A stretch of 64,000 nt of DNA from JAPOXR01 sp965221935 (GCA_965221935.1 CBDCSZ010000056.1:1-64000); one strand, 5' to 3'. Positions 26,566 to 35,393 are shown, counted from the stretch's first letter. The notes: generated by a model not told the origin, from the sequence alone. Numbers and translations are program-made.

Positions 26566-27863
26566 GGCCTCTCGCCAAAATAACATGATCAGGATGACCT
26601 GTTGATCAGGGTGTAGTTCCAGTCGCCGTGGAAGCCGTCGCGGCGGATTTTCAGGGTCTTCATCCGTTCGTCGGAAACCTTGACGCCGAGCGGATACTCG
26701 TTGTCGTCGATCCGCGACCGGATCTTCAGACCGGCGCGGGTCGTGGCGGCGGCGATGAGCTCGACGATGACCCGGCAGCTGACCAGGGGCCGTCCGCGCC
26801 AGTTCCGGGTGATGTGGCAGAACATGCGGTGCTCGATCTTGTTCCACTTGCTCGTGCCCGGCGGGAAGTGGCAGACCGAGATCTTCAGGCCGAGCTCGTC
26901 GGCGAGGCGCTGCAGTTCGAGTTTCCACATCCGGTTCCGGCTGCTGTTGGAGCCGCCGCCGTCGGCCGTGATCAGGAGCCTGCGGGCGTCCCGGCACAGG
27001 GGGCGGCCCATGCTCTGCCACCACCGCCGCACGCTCTCCACCGCGAATGACGCGGTGTCATGGTCGGTTCCGACGCTGACCCAGCCCTTGTCGGCCGTCA
27101 TGTCATAGACGCCATAGGGTATCGCCTTGCCGAGCTCCGGGTCGGGAAAGTCGTGGACGCGGACCTGCACTGGTGTTCCCTTCGGCCGCCATTCCCTGCC
27201 GCCGTTGCGGAAGGGGCCGACAAGCTCCTTTTTCTTCGTGTCGACCGAGATGACCGGCTGGCCCAGCTTCTGGAAGGCCCGCACCCTGCGGTCAATGCGC
27301 CGGAACTGCGCGTCGCGGTCCGGATGCCGGCGGCCCTCAACCGTCTTGCGGTTGGACTGCAGGCTGTAGCCGAGGGAGTGCAGCAGCCGGTTGACCGTGC
27401 GCTCGCTGACCGGATGGCCTTCTGCGCTGAGAGCGTCCGCGAGGCGGCGCGCGCTCAGCGACGTCCAGCGGAGCGGGCGTTCCGGATCTCCGCGCGTCGC
27501 CGGCTCGAGATGGAGCTCCAGCGCCGTCACCAGGCCCGGGTCATGGTCGGACAGGCGTTTGCGGCCGCCGCCGGGACGGCGGGTCCGCCCGGCCGGCGCG
27601 GATTCCGCCGCCGCCGCACCATGGTCCAGCTCGCTCAGGCCGGCGCGGACCGTGTTGCGGGACATCCCCGTCGCCTCGACGACCCGGGCAATGCCGCCGC
27701 GGCCGAGCGCGCGGGCTTCAGCCGCCGCCCACAGGCGCCGCGAGCGCTCGTCCAGAACCGCTTCCAGCGCTGTGTGCTTGGATCGAATCGTGTCCGCCAC
27801 ACCATCCATGGTATACGCATGGCACGACAGCGCCAAATAGTCAAGTTATTTTGGCGAGTGTCC
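26566..27863 (-). mobile_element. ISAzo13-family insertion sequence, copy 2 (1298 bp, complete)
   Basis: Inverted ends GGCCTCTCGCCAAAATAAC and GGACACTCGCCAAAATAAC are flanked by TAA on both sides. It carries an uninterrupted transposase and lies in opposite orientation to copy 1. Its left flank, beyond the IS5-family element, is the livK N-terminus; its right flank is the Gfo/Idh C-terminus. As the flanks come from two different genes, the copy is a recombination product. Confidence 0.92.
26589..27836 (-). CDS. ISAzo13-family transposase, copy 2
   Basis: A 415-residue intact transposase. The likely start is ATG at 27809 (MDGVADTIRSKHTALEAVL), although the frame opens at a TTG codon at 27836. 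An N-terminal HTH (GIARVVEATGMSRNTVRAGL) precedes the DDE core. The core includes QPVISVDTKKKELVGPFRNG for the first Asp, LLITADGGGSNSSRNRMWK for the second, and SKWNKIEHRMFCHITRNW for the Glu. These are the hallmarks of the ISAzo13 (Rhodopirellula-type) family. Confidence 0.92.
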   Translation of the reverse strand: MALSCHAYTMDGVADTIRSKHTALEAVLDERSRRLWAAAEARALGRGGIARVVEATGMSRNTVRAGLSELDHGAAAAESAPAGRTRRPGGGRKRLSDHDPGLVTALELHLEPATRGDPERPLRWTSLSARRLADALSAEGHPVSERTVNRLLHSLGYSLQSNRKTVEGRRHPDRDAQFRRIDRRVRAFQKLGQPVISVDTKKKELVGPFRNGGREWRPKGTPVQVRVHDFPDPELGKAIPYGVYDMTADKGWVSVGTDHDTASFAVESVRRWWQSMGRPLCRDARRLLITADGGGSNSSRNRMWKLELQRLADELGLKISVCHFPPGTSKWNKIEHRMFCHITRNWRGRPLVSCRVIVELIAAATTRAGLKIRSRIDDNEYPLGVKVSDERMKTLKIRRDGFHGDWNYTLINRSS

Positions 27864-28745
27864 TAAGCGCTTGCCAATCCCGACGATGAAGTTTTTTTTG
27901 ATGCCGCCACGACCGCAATGCGGCCCGCGCTGCTGCGCCGGGCGATTGAGGCGGGAAAGCATGTCTATTGCGAGAAACCGGTGGCCGAGCGCCTGGACAA
28001 GGCGGTGGAAATCGCCGCGTTCGCAAAGAACTCCGGCGTGAAGCACGGCATCGTTCACGACAAGCATGATCTTCCCGGACTGCGGAAGCTGAAACGGCTT
28101 CGCGACGCCGGTTTCTTCGGGCGGATCCTGTCAGTGAGAGGTGAGTTTGGATATTGGGTTTTCGAAGGCGAGTATGTGCCGGCGCAGCGCCCGAGCTGGA
28201 ATTACCGGGCCGAAGACGGCGGCGGCAGCATTTACGACATGCTGTGCCACTGGCGTTATGTTTTGGACAACGTCGTGGCGCCGGTCAGAGCGGTGAGCTG
28301 CACCGGGGCGGTCCACATCGCCAGGAGATGGGACGAGTCTGACAACCCGTACGAGGTGACGGCCGACGACGCGGCCTACGCGACATTCGAACTCGAAGGA
28401 GGCATCGTCGCGCATATCAATTCGAGCTGGTGTGTGCGGGTGCGCCGGGACGACCTCGTGACCTTCCAGGTCGACGGCACGCATGGCAGCACTGTCGCCG
28501 GGCTGCATTCCTGCGTGACCCAACACCGGATGAACACACCGAGACCGGTGTGGAATCCCGACCAGCCAAAGACGATTGATTTCTACGACTCGTGGGAGAC
28601 TGTCCCGAACAACGAGGTGTTCGACAATGGGTTCAAGATTCAGTGGGGGACCTTCCTGCGGCATGTCGCCGAGGACGGTCCCTGGCGCTACACTCTGGAA
28701 GAGGGCGCGAAAGGCGTCCAGCTCGCCGAACTCGGCATGCAGTGA
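27864..28745 (+). pseudogene. Gfo/Idh/MocA-family oxidoreductase, C-terminal part
   Basis: The frame starts inside the gene after TAA and runs ALANPDDEVFFDAATT, then GKHVYCEKPVAERLDKA with the EKP motif that holds the catalytic lysine of Gfo/Idh enzymes. The alpha-beta C-terminal domain follows (SWNYRAEDGGGSIYDMLCHW). It lacks the nucleotide-binding N-terminus, which is at 17572-17748 in reverse. Members of this subgroup oxidise or reduce sugar-like substrates. It is followed by DUF993 and an isomerase gene, a set typical of carbohydrate or polyol breakdown. Confidence 0.87.
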
Positions 28746-28793
28746 TGGAAAGAACGCCGCCGGTTCGACGTTCCGCCTTTGGAGATCTGACCG

Positions 28794-29952
28794 ATGACCG
28801 CCACCGTTCTGCTTCCCGTTGCCGGCGGCGGCACCGAATCCGTCAAGCTGGCCGGCTCTCCCGGCGCTGACAGCGCGGGCCAATGGACCAGAACCGCCTA
28901 CGCCGCCGCGCACGTTGTCGCGGACCCGCTGGCGAACAACGACCCGTGGCTGGACACGGCGCTCGACTGGGACCGGACATTGGCTTTCCGCGAGCATCTC
29001 TGGTCGCTGGGGCTGGGAGTCGCCGAGGCCATGGACACCGCGCAGCGCGGCATGGGGCTGGACTGGAACACTTCACTGGAACTGATCCGAAGATCCACAA
29101 CAGCGGCCGAACACGGCGGCCATCTGTTCGCGTCCGGCGCCGGCACCGACCACCTGGCGCCCGACTCAGCCACGACCGTCAACGATGTGGTTGCCGCTTA
29201 CGAGATGCAATGCGAAGCCGTCGAAGCCGCCGGTTCGCGCGTTATTCTCATGGCGTCGCGCGCACTCGCCAAAATCGCCGAAGGACCCGGCGATTACCAG
29301 CGGGTGTATTCACGCGCCCTTGGCGGTCTCTCCCAACCCGCCATTCTGCACTGGCTGGGAGAGATGTTTGACCCGGCGCTTACAGGATATTGGGGGTCGC
29401 GCGGTCACCTGACGGCGATGGAGACTTGCCTGGATGTGATTGCAGACAACGCCGCCAAAATCGATGGGATCAAGATCTCGCTGCTTTCCGCCGAAAAGGA
29501 AATCGCGATGCGCAGGCGCCTTCCACAGGGGGTCAAAATGTACACCGGCGACGACTTCAACTACCCGTAATTGATTGCCGGCGATGACCGCGGCCATTCC
29601 GATGCGCTGCTCGGCATTTTCGATCCGATCACGGCGGCGCGGGCCCTGTCGCAGCTCGGCGCCGGGAATCTCGATGCCTATCGCGAGACGTTCGCGCCGA
29701 CGGTTCCGCTGTCGCGGCACATATTCAAGGCTCCGACGCGGATTTACAAAACTGGAGTGGTTTTTCTCGCGTATCTCAACGGGCACCAGGATCATTTCAC
29801 GATGGTCGGCGGGCAGGAGAGCACCCGCTCCGCCTGCCACCTTGCGGACATCGTCAGGCTGGCCAATGAGGCGCAGCTGTTTTCCAACCCGGACGGGGCG
29901 GCGGCAAGGGTGCGCTCCGCAATGGCGGTGCGGGGGGGGGGTGGAGCAGTGA
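28794..29952 (+). pseudogene. DUF993 protein with an in-frame stop and poly-G frameshift
   Basis: DUF993 proteins are TIM-barrel relatives of dihydrodipicolinate synthase found in sugar catabolic operons. The frame gives WLDTALDWDRTLAFREHLW and KIDGIKISLLSAEKEIAMR, then MYTGDDFNYP followed by TAA at 29568-29570 where LIAGDDRGHSDALLGIF continues; relatives have FNYPELIxGD. Near the end a run of ten G at 29932-29941 shifts the frame. With nine (or six) G the gene would end VEQ-TGA at 29952. Two lesions make function unlikely. Confidence 0.82.
29932..29941 (+). repeat. Run of ten G at the DUF993/isomerase junction
   Basis: Ten consecutive G near the DUF993 stop. Nine restore the normal stop and leave the GTG start of the next gene free. 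Ten fuse the two reading frames. This is a contingency-type tract or a homopolymer miscount. Confidence 0.85.
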
Positions 29953-30778
29953 GCGGTCTTGCGCCACAGCGGCTTTCGCTGAACACGGCGACCGTGAGCA
30001 AACAATGGAATCTCTCCCAGTGCATCGACGGCTGTGCCCGGCACGGTTTCGGCGGCATCTCGCCGTGGCGCGACAAGCTCCAGGAAATGGGTGCGGTGGC
30101 GGCGGCGCGCGCTGTCCGGGATGCCGGTCTCTAGGTCACCGGGGTCTGCCGCGGCGGATGGTTCACCGAAAGCGGCGTGCTCGATGCCGCGGTGATCGAC
30201 GACAACCGCCGGGCGGTGGACGAAGCGGAGGAAATCGGCGCCGCATGCCTGGTGATGGTCGTCGGCGGCCTCAGCACAGGCAGCCGCGATTTGCCGGCGG
30301 CGTGGCGCCTGGTCGAAGACGGGCTCGGCGCGACGCTGGAATATGCGCGCACGGCCGGCGTCAGCGTCGCCATCGAGCCGCTCCACCCAATGTATGCCGC
30401 GGACCGCGCCTGCGTCAGCACGATGCGCCACGCTCTCGACATCTGCGACCGGCGCTGGGCGAGGGAATTGGCTGCGCTGTGGACGTCTATCACGTTTGGT
30501 GGGACAGCGAGCTTGATGTCCAGATTGCGCGCGCCGGCAGCGCCCGGCTGCTGGCGTTCCACATTTGTGACTGGCTGGTGCCGACGCGCGACATGCTCAC
30601 CGGCCGCGGCATGATGGGCGACGGGGTGATCGACATTCCGCGGCTGCGCCGCATGGTGGAGCAAAACGGCTATTCGGGCCTTATCGAAGTCGAAATTTTT
30701 TCGGCGAACGATTGGTGGCGCCGGGACCCTGACGAGGTTCTCGCCACAATCGCGGAAAGAGCGAAGTCCGTCTGCTGA
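29949..30778 (+). pseudogene. Sugar phosphate isomerase/epimerase (TIM barrel), stop codon and frameshift
   Basis: This protein belongs to the AP-endonuclease-2-like TIM-barrel isomerases (hydroxypyruvate isomerase / IolE relatives). The GTG start overlaps the DUF993 TGA. Segments include LSQCIDGCARHGFGGISPWR, then IEPLHPMYAADRACV with the metal-binding Glu, VYHVWWDSELD and IEVEIFSANDWW with the last Glu. TAG at 30132-30134 interrupts RDAGL-stop-VTGVCRGGWF, and one missing base near 30450 moves ALGEGIGCAVDVYH into another frame. The third gene of a broken sugar operon. Confidence 0.82.
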
Positions 30779-31011
30779 CGCAGTTGCCGCAAATTGCGGT
30801 CAGGCTTGTCCACCAGCTTGGTCGTGCGTCAGAACACGGCCGGCAAGTCTCCGAACTGGCTGCCAAAGTTGAAGCGGAGCACAATGGTCAGAATTGCCGG
30901 CTTGAATATCCCGCCGCCGCCTGCTCTTTCAGTTCCAATAATTGATCCGGACTGAGTTGCGTCCGTCGGGAGACAGCAAGCCGGGGGTCCGAAGGTCGGC
31001 TGCAGGACTGT
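30779..31011. other. Intergenic region before the FAD oxidoreductase
   Basis: No gene is recognised in these 233 bases. It should contain the promoter of the downstream oxidoreductase; I could not single out convincing -35/-10 elements. Confidence 0.4.
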
Positions 31012-32298
31012 ATGAACCATTCGAATTGCCAATACCCGCCGTCCTGGTACGCTGCATCGGCCGATGTTTCACCGCAATTCGGCAGGCTTGACCGCGATAT
31101 CGCGACTGACATCTGTGTTGTCGGCGGAGGCTACACCGGCCTGTCTACGGCATTGCATTTGGCTGAGAGCGGGCATTCAGTTGTGCTCGTCGAAAAGGCC
31201 CGCGTCGGATACGGCGCATCGGGAAGGAACGGCGGACAGGTCGGCACCGGGCAGCGACTCGATCAATTCAAGCTGGAACGAATGGTCGGCGATCGCTCGG
31301 CAAAGCGGTTTTGGCAGGTCTCGGAGCAAGCCAAGGACCTGGTTGCTTCGCTGATCGACCGCCACAACATTCAGTGCGACTACACTCCGGGCGTTGCAGT
31401 GGCGGCGTGGAAGGAATCTGAGGCGCAGCTCGCGCACGCGTATTCGAAACATCTCGAAAACCGTTACGGCTACGAAAAAACCCAGCCGTTCGACCGCAGA
31501 TCCATTGCCGAATTTATCGGCTCAGACGTGTTTGCGGGCGGTGTCGCCGACTGGGGGGCCGGGCATCTTCATCCGCTCAAATTTGTGCTGGGTCTGGCGC
31601 GGGCGGCGGCCGCGGCCGGGGCAGAGATCCACGACTTCACCGGAATTCGATCATTGGAAGATCATGCCTCCGGTGTGACGCTGCGGACCGACGAACACGA
31701 GATCAGGTGCGGCAAGGCGATCATCGCCTGCAACGGATATGCCAACGGACTCAGCGAAGCCATCGATTCGCGCGTTATGCCGATCAATAATTTCATGATA
31801 GCGACAGAGCCTCTCGGCGATCTGGGAGACAGCATCCTGCCAAGCGGTTCGGCGGTTTACGACACAAGATTTGTCGTCAGCCACTATCGGAAATCCGCGG
31901 ACGGGCGGATGATCTTCGGGGGCGGGGAAAATTACCGGACCACATTCCCAGCAAACATCGCGGACCTCGTTCGCAAACCGATGACGAGAATCTATCCGCA
32001 GCTGAAAGACGCAAAAATCGAATATGCCTGGGGCGGCGCTCTCGCGGTGACGCGCAACCGCATGCCCTGCTTTATCCGCCCTTCGCCAAATGTTGTGTCG
32101 GCCGCCGGCTACTCCGGCCATGGCGTCGCAATGGCCTGCATGGCTGGCCGGATTCTTGCCGACACGCTGCAGCACAGCCCGGGCCAGTTCGAGCTTTTCG
32201 CAAATCTCGAAACACCGAAATTCCCCGGCGGGCGGCTGTTTCGGCCTTCCCTGCTGCTGCTGGCTCTTTCGTGGTTCGCGTTGCGCGACCGGATTTAG
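31012..32298 (+). CDS. FAD-dependent amine oxidoreductase, PuuB-like
   Basis: An intact 428-residue DAO-family flavoprotein. The N-terminal dinucleotide fold reads ICVVGGGYTGLSTALHLAESG, followed by GYGASGRNGGQVGTGQ, the second FAD contact typical of gamma-glutamylputrescine oxidase and related amine oxidases. The C-terminal SAAGYSGHGVAMACMAGRILAD closes the FAD site. It probably oxidises an amine or N-methyl amino acid to an aldehyde or imine plus peroxide in the cytoplasm. It stands alone and is not paired with puuA/C/D. A decayed relative lies at 7814-8045. Confidence 0.87.
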   Translation: MNHSNCQYPPSWYAASADVSPQFGRLDRDIATDICVVGGGYTGLSTALHLAESGHSVVLVEKARVGYGASGRNGGQVGTGQRLDQFKLERMVGDRSAKRFWQVSEQAKDLVASLIDRHNIQCDYTPGVAVAAWKESEAQLAHAYSKHLENRYGYEKTQPFDRRSIAEFIGSDVFAGGVADWGAGHLHPLKFVLGLARAAAAAGAEIHDFTGIRSLEDHASGVTLRTDEHEIRCGKAIIACNGYANGLSEAIDSRVMPINNFMIATEPLGDLGDSILPSGSAVYDTRFVVSHYRKSADGRMIFGGGENYRTTFPANIADLVRKPMTRIYPQLKDAKIEYAWGGALAVTRNRMPCFIRPSPNVVSAAGYSGHGVAMACMAGRILADTLQHSPGQFELFANLETPKFPGGRLFRPSLLLLALSWFALRDRI

Positions 32299-32368
32299 CG
32301 AGCCTCGCCGCCTCAAACGGCGGCGCGTCCGGGAGACGCAGATTTTTTTCGCAGCTCAATATTGACTA

Positions 32369-32389
32369 ATCTGACAAAACTAGTCAGAT
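32369..32389 (+). promoter_or_regulatory. Palindrome matching the RirA IRO-box, before bfd-bfr
   Basis: ATCTGAC and GTCAGAT form 7-base inverted arms around AAAACTA. It contains TGA-N9-TCA (32372-32386), the published core of the iron-responsive operator bound by the Fe-S regulator RirA in alphaproteobacteria. TTGACT just upstream (32363-32368) could be a -35 element, so binding would block transcription of bfd-bfr. Inference from sequence only. Confidence 0.5.
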
Positions 32390-32418
32390 TTCAATTTGAA
32401 GAATCAGGATCCGGGCAA

Positions 32419-32685
32419 ATGATTGTCTGTCACTGCCAGCGCATTTCGGACAGCAGAATCGACGCCGCCATTCAGTGGATGCGGGCGTCGGACCCCGACA
32501 CGATCGTCACCCCCGGCAAGATTTTCCGCGCCTTGGGAAAGTCTCCGGTCTGCGGCTCCTGCATGCCCAGATTCCTTGAAGAAGTGGCGCGAAACCCCTA
32601 CACTCGCACCAGGGACGGCAATGTCGCTGACCGGGAGAGTTTAGAAGGGGCAGACGATCATGAAAGGCGACAGCAAGGTCATTGA
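32419..32685 (+). CDS. bfd: Bacterioferritin-associated ferredoxin
   Basis: A small [2Fe-2S] protein with the BFD arrangement: CHC near the N-terminus (MIVCHCQRISDSRID) and CGSC further on (SPVCGSCMPRFLEEV). The start MIVCHCQ follows directly after a palindromic operator-like site; an upstream ATG would add 19 atypical residues. Bfd passes electrons to bacterioferritin so stored iron can be released. Its tail past residue 60 is longer than usual and overlaps the bfr start by 26 bases, so the two genes are coupled. Confidence 0.88.
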   Translation: MIVCHCQRISDSRIDAAIQWMRASDPDTIVTPGKIFRALGKSPVCGSCMPRFLEEVARNPYTRTRDGNVADRESLEGADDHERRQQGH

Positions 32686-33151
32686 GTATCTCAACAAGGC
32701 TCTGCGGGTTGAGTTAACCGCTGTCAGCCAGTTTTGGCTGCATTACAGACTTCAGGATGACTGGGGCCTCGGCCATATGGCGCAGAAGAGCCGCGAGGAA
32801 AGCGTTGAGGAAATGCGGCACGCAGACAAGCTGATCGACCGTATCGTGTTTCTTGAAGGCCATCCGAATCTGCAGGTGCTGGATCCGCTCAGAATCGGCG
32901 AGACTCCACGCGAAACGATGCAGTGTGATCTTGATGCCGAGTATGATGCGCGGCAACTCTACCGGGAAGCACGGGCCTACTGTCGGGAAGCCGGCGACTA
33001 TGTGAGCATGGGGCTGTTCGAAGAACTGCTGTCCGATGAAGAAGGCCACATTGACTTTCTTGAAACCCAGCTTGATCTCCACGACAGAGTCGGACCCGAG
33101 AGGTTTGCCCAGATCAACGCTTCCAAGATGGATGATGACGAGGAGGCGTAG
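32660..33151 (+). CDS. bfr: Bacterioferritin
   Basis: A 163-residue bacterioferritin that aligns residue for residue with Escherichia coli Bfr over the four-helix bundle. All ferroxidase ligands are present (E18, E51, H54, E94, E127, H130), as is the heme ligand M52 at the subunit interface. It forms 24-subunit shells storing iron as ferric mineral in the cytoplasm. It is cotranscribed with bfd and may be controlled by iron through the palindrome upstream. It is intact while the iron-uptake genes at 2-7 kb are broken. Confidence 0.95.
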   Translation: MKGDSKVIEYLNKALRVELTAVSQFWLHYRLQDDWGLGHMAQKSREESVEEMRHADKLIDRIVFLEGHPNLQVLDPLRIGETPRETMQCDLDAEYDARQLYREARAYCREAGDYVSMGLFEELLSDEEGHIDFLETQLDLHDRVGPERFAQINASKMDDDEEA

Positions 33152-33168
33152 GCAGCCCGATTCGCGCC

Positions 33169-33603
33169 GTGACGGCTGAATATGTGAATTTGGTGAAACT
33201 GTGTGTCGGGGCCGAGTCCGTTGAGTCTCTGGCGTCCTGGCAATCGCGCCGGCTTGCGTCGGGCGCGGTGAAAGAGCCTGAACATGTCACGCGGATGCGG
33301 CCGCGGCGTGACGCGGAAATCCTGAATGGCGGCTCGCTGTATTGGGTGATCCGGGGATTGATTCTCGCCCGGCAGCGCATCCACCGGCTGGACCCCCGCC
33401 AAGGCGCCGACGGCATCATGCGATGCGCGCTCATTCTTGATCGTCAGATCGTCAGGACGGCTGCGGCGCCGCGCGGCCCGTTTCAGGGCTGGAGATATCT
33501 TGAACCCGATGCCAGTCCGCCGGATTTGCCCAGGATCGATTCCCGGGATGACGCGCTTCCCGACAGGATCGCGAACGAGGTGGCTGCCATCGGTGTCATC
33601 TGA
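33169..33603 (+). CDS. DUF1489 family protein
   Basis: A 144-residue protein with the DUF1489 pattern VNLVKLCVGAESVESLASWQ, then HVTRMRPRRDAEIL, NGGSLYWVIRGLILARQRI and FQGWRYLEPDASPPDLP. The family is widespread in alphaproteobacteria and lacks a known role. It follows bfr by 17 bases and its 3-prime end overlaps the converging hisG by eight bases, an arrangement that leaves no room for a terminator. It appears intact. Confidence 0.85.
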   Translation: MTAEYVNLVKLCVGAESVESLASWQSRRLASGAVKEPEHVTRMRPRRDAEILNGGSLYWVIRGLILARQRIHRLDPRQGADGIMRCALILDRQIVRTAAAPRGPFQGWRYLEPDASPPDLPRIDSRDDALPDRIANEVAAIGVI

Positions 33604-34300
33604 CCCGGGTCCGGCATGCGAAATCGACCAGCTTTGCAACAGCAATTCGCGATTTGGACGGAACACTGGAGGCTCTCGACTGAAACAATGCCGCCTCGGA
33701 CCGGATGATTGTCGCATCTTTGAGCGGTTTGAGCCCGTTGGCTTCGAGGGTGCGGCCGGTTGACACCAAATCGGCGATCGCATCCGCCTGGCTGTTCGCC
33801 ACGCAGCCTTCCGTGGCCCCTTGGCTGAAGACCAGCTGATAGTCCGCGACACCCGCCCCGCTCAGGAACTGCCGCACCAGCGAGCGGTATTTTGTGGCAA
33901 TCCGCAGCCGTCTGCCGTGCCTGCGGCGAAACTGGGCACCGATGGCATCCAGATCGTCCAGCGTGTCGGCGTCGATCCAAAACCTCGGAACGCTGATCAC
34001 AAGATCGGCCCGGCCAAATCCAAGACGGGCGATTTCCTGAATGCGGGTTTCCCAGTGCGGAACGTTTTCGCGCACGACATCCATGCCGGTGATGGCAAAA
34101 TCAAGACTGCCCGCCGCCAGCTCGCCGGGAATCTCGCTGGCTGACAGGAAATACAGATCCGCCTCAACCGCTCCGGAGAGTTTTCCCGAATATCCCCTTC
34201 CCGATGCCGGCTTGACCACGGACGCCCCGAGCGATTCGAGCCAGGCCACAGACCGCTCCGCCATCCGGCCTTTGGAGGGCACTGCGAAACTGAGGGTCAT
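33596..34300 (-). CDS. hisG: ATP phosphoribosyltransferase, short form
   Basis: A 234-residue HisG_S enzyme catalysing the first step of histidine synthesis (ATP plus PRPP to phosphoribosyl-ATP). The start MTLSFAVPSKGRM at 34300 overlaps hisZ by four bases, which sets the start against a longer upstream frame. Seen are ASEIPGELAAGSLDFAITGMDVV, and the PRPP-loop region YQLVFSQGATEGCVANSQADAI, which differs from the usual DxSGATEAA pattern. Short-form HisG needs HisZ as regulatory subunit, and hisZ is adjacent, so the pair is consistent. Confidence 0.9.
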   Translation of the reverse strand: MTLSFAVPSKGRMAERSVAWLESLGASVVKPASGRGYSGKLSGAVEADLYFLSASEIPGELAAGSLDFAITGMDVVRENVPHWETRIQEIARLGFGRADLVISVPRFWIDADTLDDLDAIGAQFRRRHGRRLRIATKYRSLVRQFLSGAGVADYQLVFSQGATEGCVANSQADAIADLVSTGRTLEANGLKPLKDATIIRSEAALFQSRASSVPSKSRIAVAKLVDFACRTRVR

Positions 34301-35388
34301 GTCCCGCCCCTTGGCAGGTTTGCCGTCAGTTCCGGCCGCACGACACCTCCGACCGCAGGACATGTCCGCTCTCCGCCGAGAGCCGCCACAAGCTGATCGT
34401 AGCGGCCGCCCAACGCCACCAGATCCTCTTGGCCGCGGCGATAGAACCCGAAAACAAACCCGTCATAGTATTCGAGACTGGTCCGCCCGTAGCTTGCCTC
34501 GAACCAGAGCTGCTCGGCCTTGACCCCTCTTTGCGCCAGCGCGTCAAGTCGGGTCTCCATCCGGTCCAGTGCCGCATCCACACCGGTCAGCCGGCGCGCT
34601 ATGGCGCGAAGCGCCGGCAGTGCCTCTCCCGCTTTGCCTTTAACTGCCAGCAGCTCCTCGATCGCCGACAATTCGGAGGGGACCAACGGCCGGGTCAGGG
34701 CATCCCGACCCTTGAAGCGCATGCGTTCGGCGATTTCGTTGACGCCGCGAAGTCCAATCACCGGTCCGGCGCGGCGGATCTGTGTCTCCAATTCTCCCGA
34801 ATCCGCCGCAGAATCCCGCGAATTGCCCGCGGTCTGGCTGTATTTTTCCAGCAGACGGCGAAACCGCGCCGGCCTCCAGATATGCCGCTTCAGGTTTTCC
34901 CGCCGGTCCTGCGACGTGTTCAGCCCGTCAACAGCGGCAATCAGCAGGCTGAGATCGCCGGTGGCGGACAGCAGACCGTATGGCGCGAGCAAGGCGTCGA
35001 TGGCGCAGTAGATTTCCGCGTCAGACTCGGCGCTGCCGGCGCCGCCGAAAACTTCATATCCGACCTGCAGATACTCGCGCGCGCGCGCCGAGCCGGGCCA
35101 CTGCCGCCTGAACACGGGCCCGCTGTAGGCGTAGCGGGCGGTCGCGGAGCCCTGCTCCATATGAAACTTTGCCAGCGGCACGGTGAAGTCCGGCCGAAGC
35201 ATCAGCTCACCATGGACCGCATCCTCAGTCACATAGGCGCGGCTGCGGATGTCCTCGCCGTAAAGATCAAGCAGACTTGCCGCCGGCTGCAGGATTTCAG
35301 TGTCGAACCGGACTGCCCCCCGGGCAAGGAAATTGTCCAACAGCCGCACCGCCTCCTCGGCGGCGGCGAGACCTGATTCGCCGCCCAA
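34297..35388 (-). CDS. hisZ: ATP phosphoribosyltransferase regulatory subunit
   Basis: A 363-residue paralogue of class II histidyl-tRNA synthetase that lacks tRNA-charging function and forms a complex with HisG. It shows the synthetase-like core ELMLRPDFTVPLAKFHMEQG and YAYSGPVFRRQWPGSARAREYLQ (motif 2 region), then FVFGFYRRGQEDLVALGGRYDQL near the end. It lies five bases downstream of hisS and overlaps hisG, giving a hisS-hisZ-hisG operon. Intact. Confidence 0.92.
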   Translation of the reverse strand: MGGESGLAAAEEAVRLLDNFLARGAVRFDTEILQPAASLLDLYGEDIRSRAYVTEDAVHGELMLRPDFTVPLAKFHMEQGSATARYAYSGPVFRRQWPGSARAREYLQVGYEVFGGAGSAESDAEIYCAIDALLAPYGLLSATGDLSLLIAAVDGLNTSQDRRENLKRHIWRPARFRRLLEKYSQTAGNSRDSAADSGELETQIRRAGPVIGLRGVNEIAERMRFKGRDALTRPLVPSELSAIEELLAVKGKAGEALPALRAIARRLTGVDAALDRMETRLDALAQRGVKAEQLWFEASYGRTSLEYYDGFVFGFYRRGQEDLVALGGRYDQLVAALGGERTCPAVGGVVRPELTANLPRGGT

Positions 35389-35393
35389 CTATC

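Noticed and set aside
16313..27863. Composite transposon bounded by the two ISAzo13 copies
   Set aside because: The outer flanks are halves of two different genes (livK and Gfo/Idh), as expected after an inversion, not a target duplication of one insertion.
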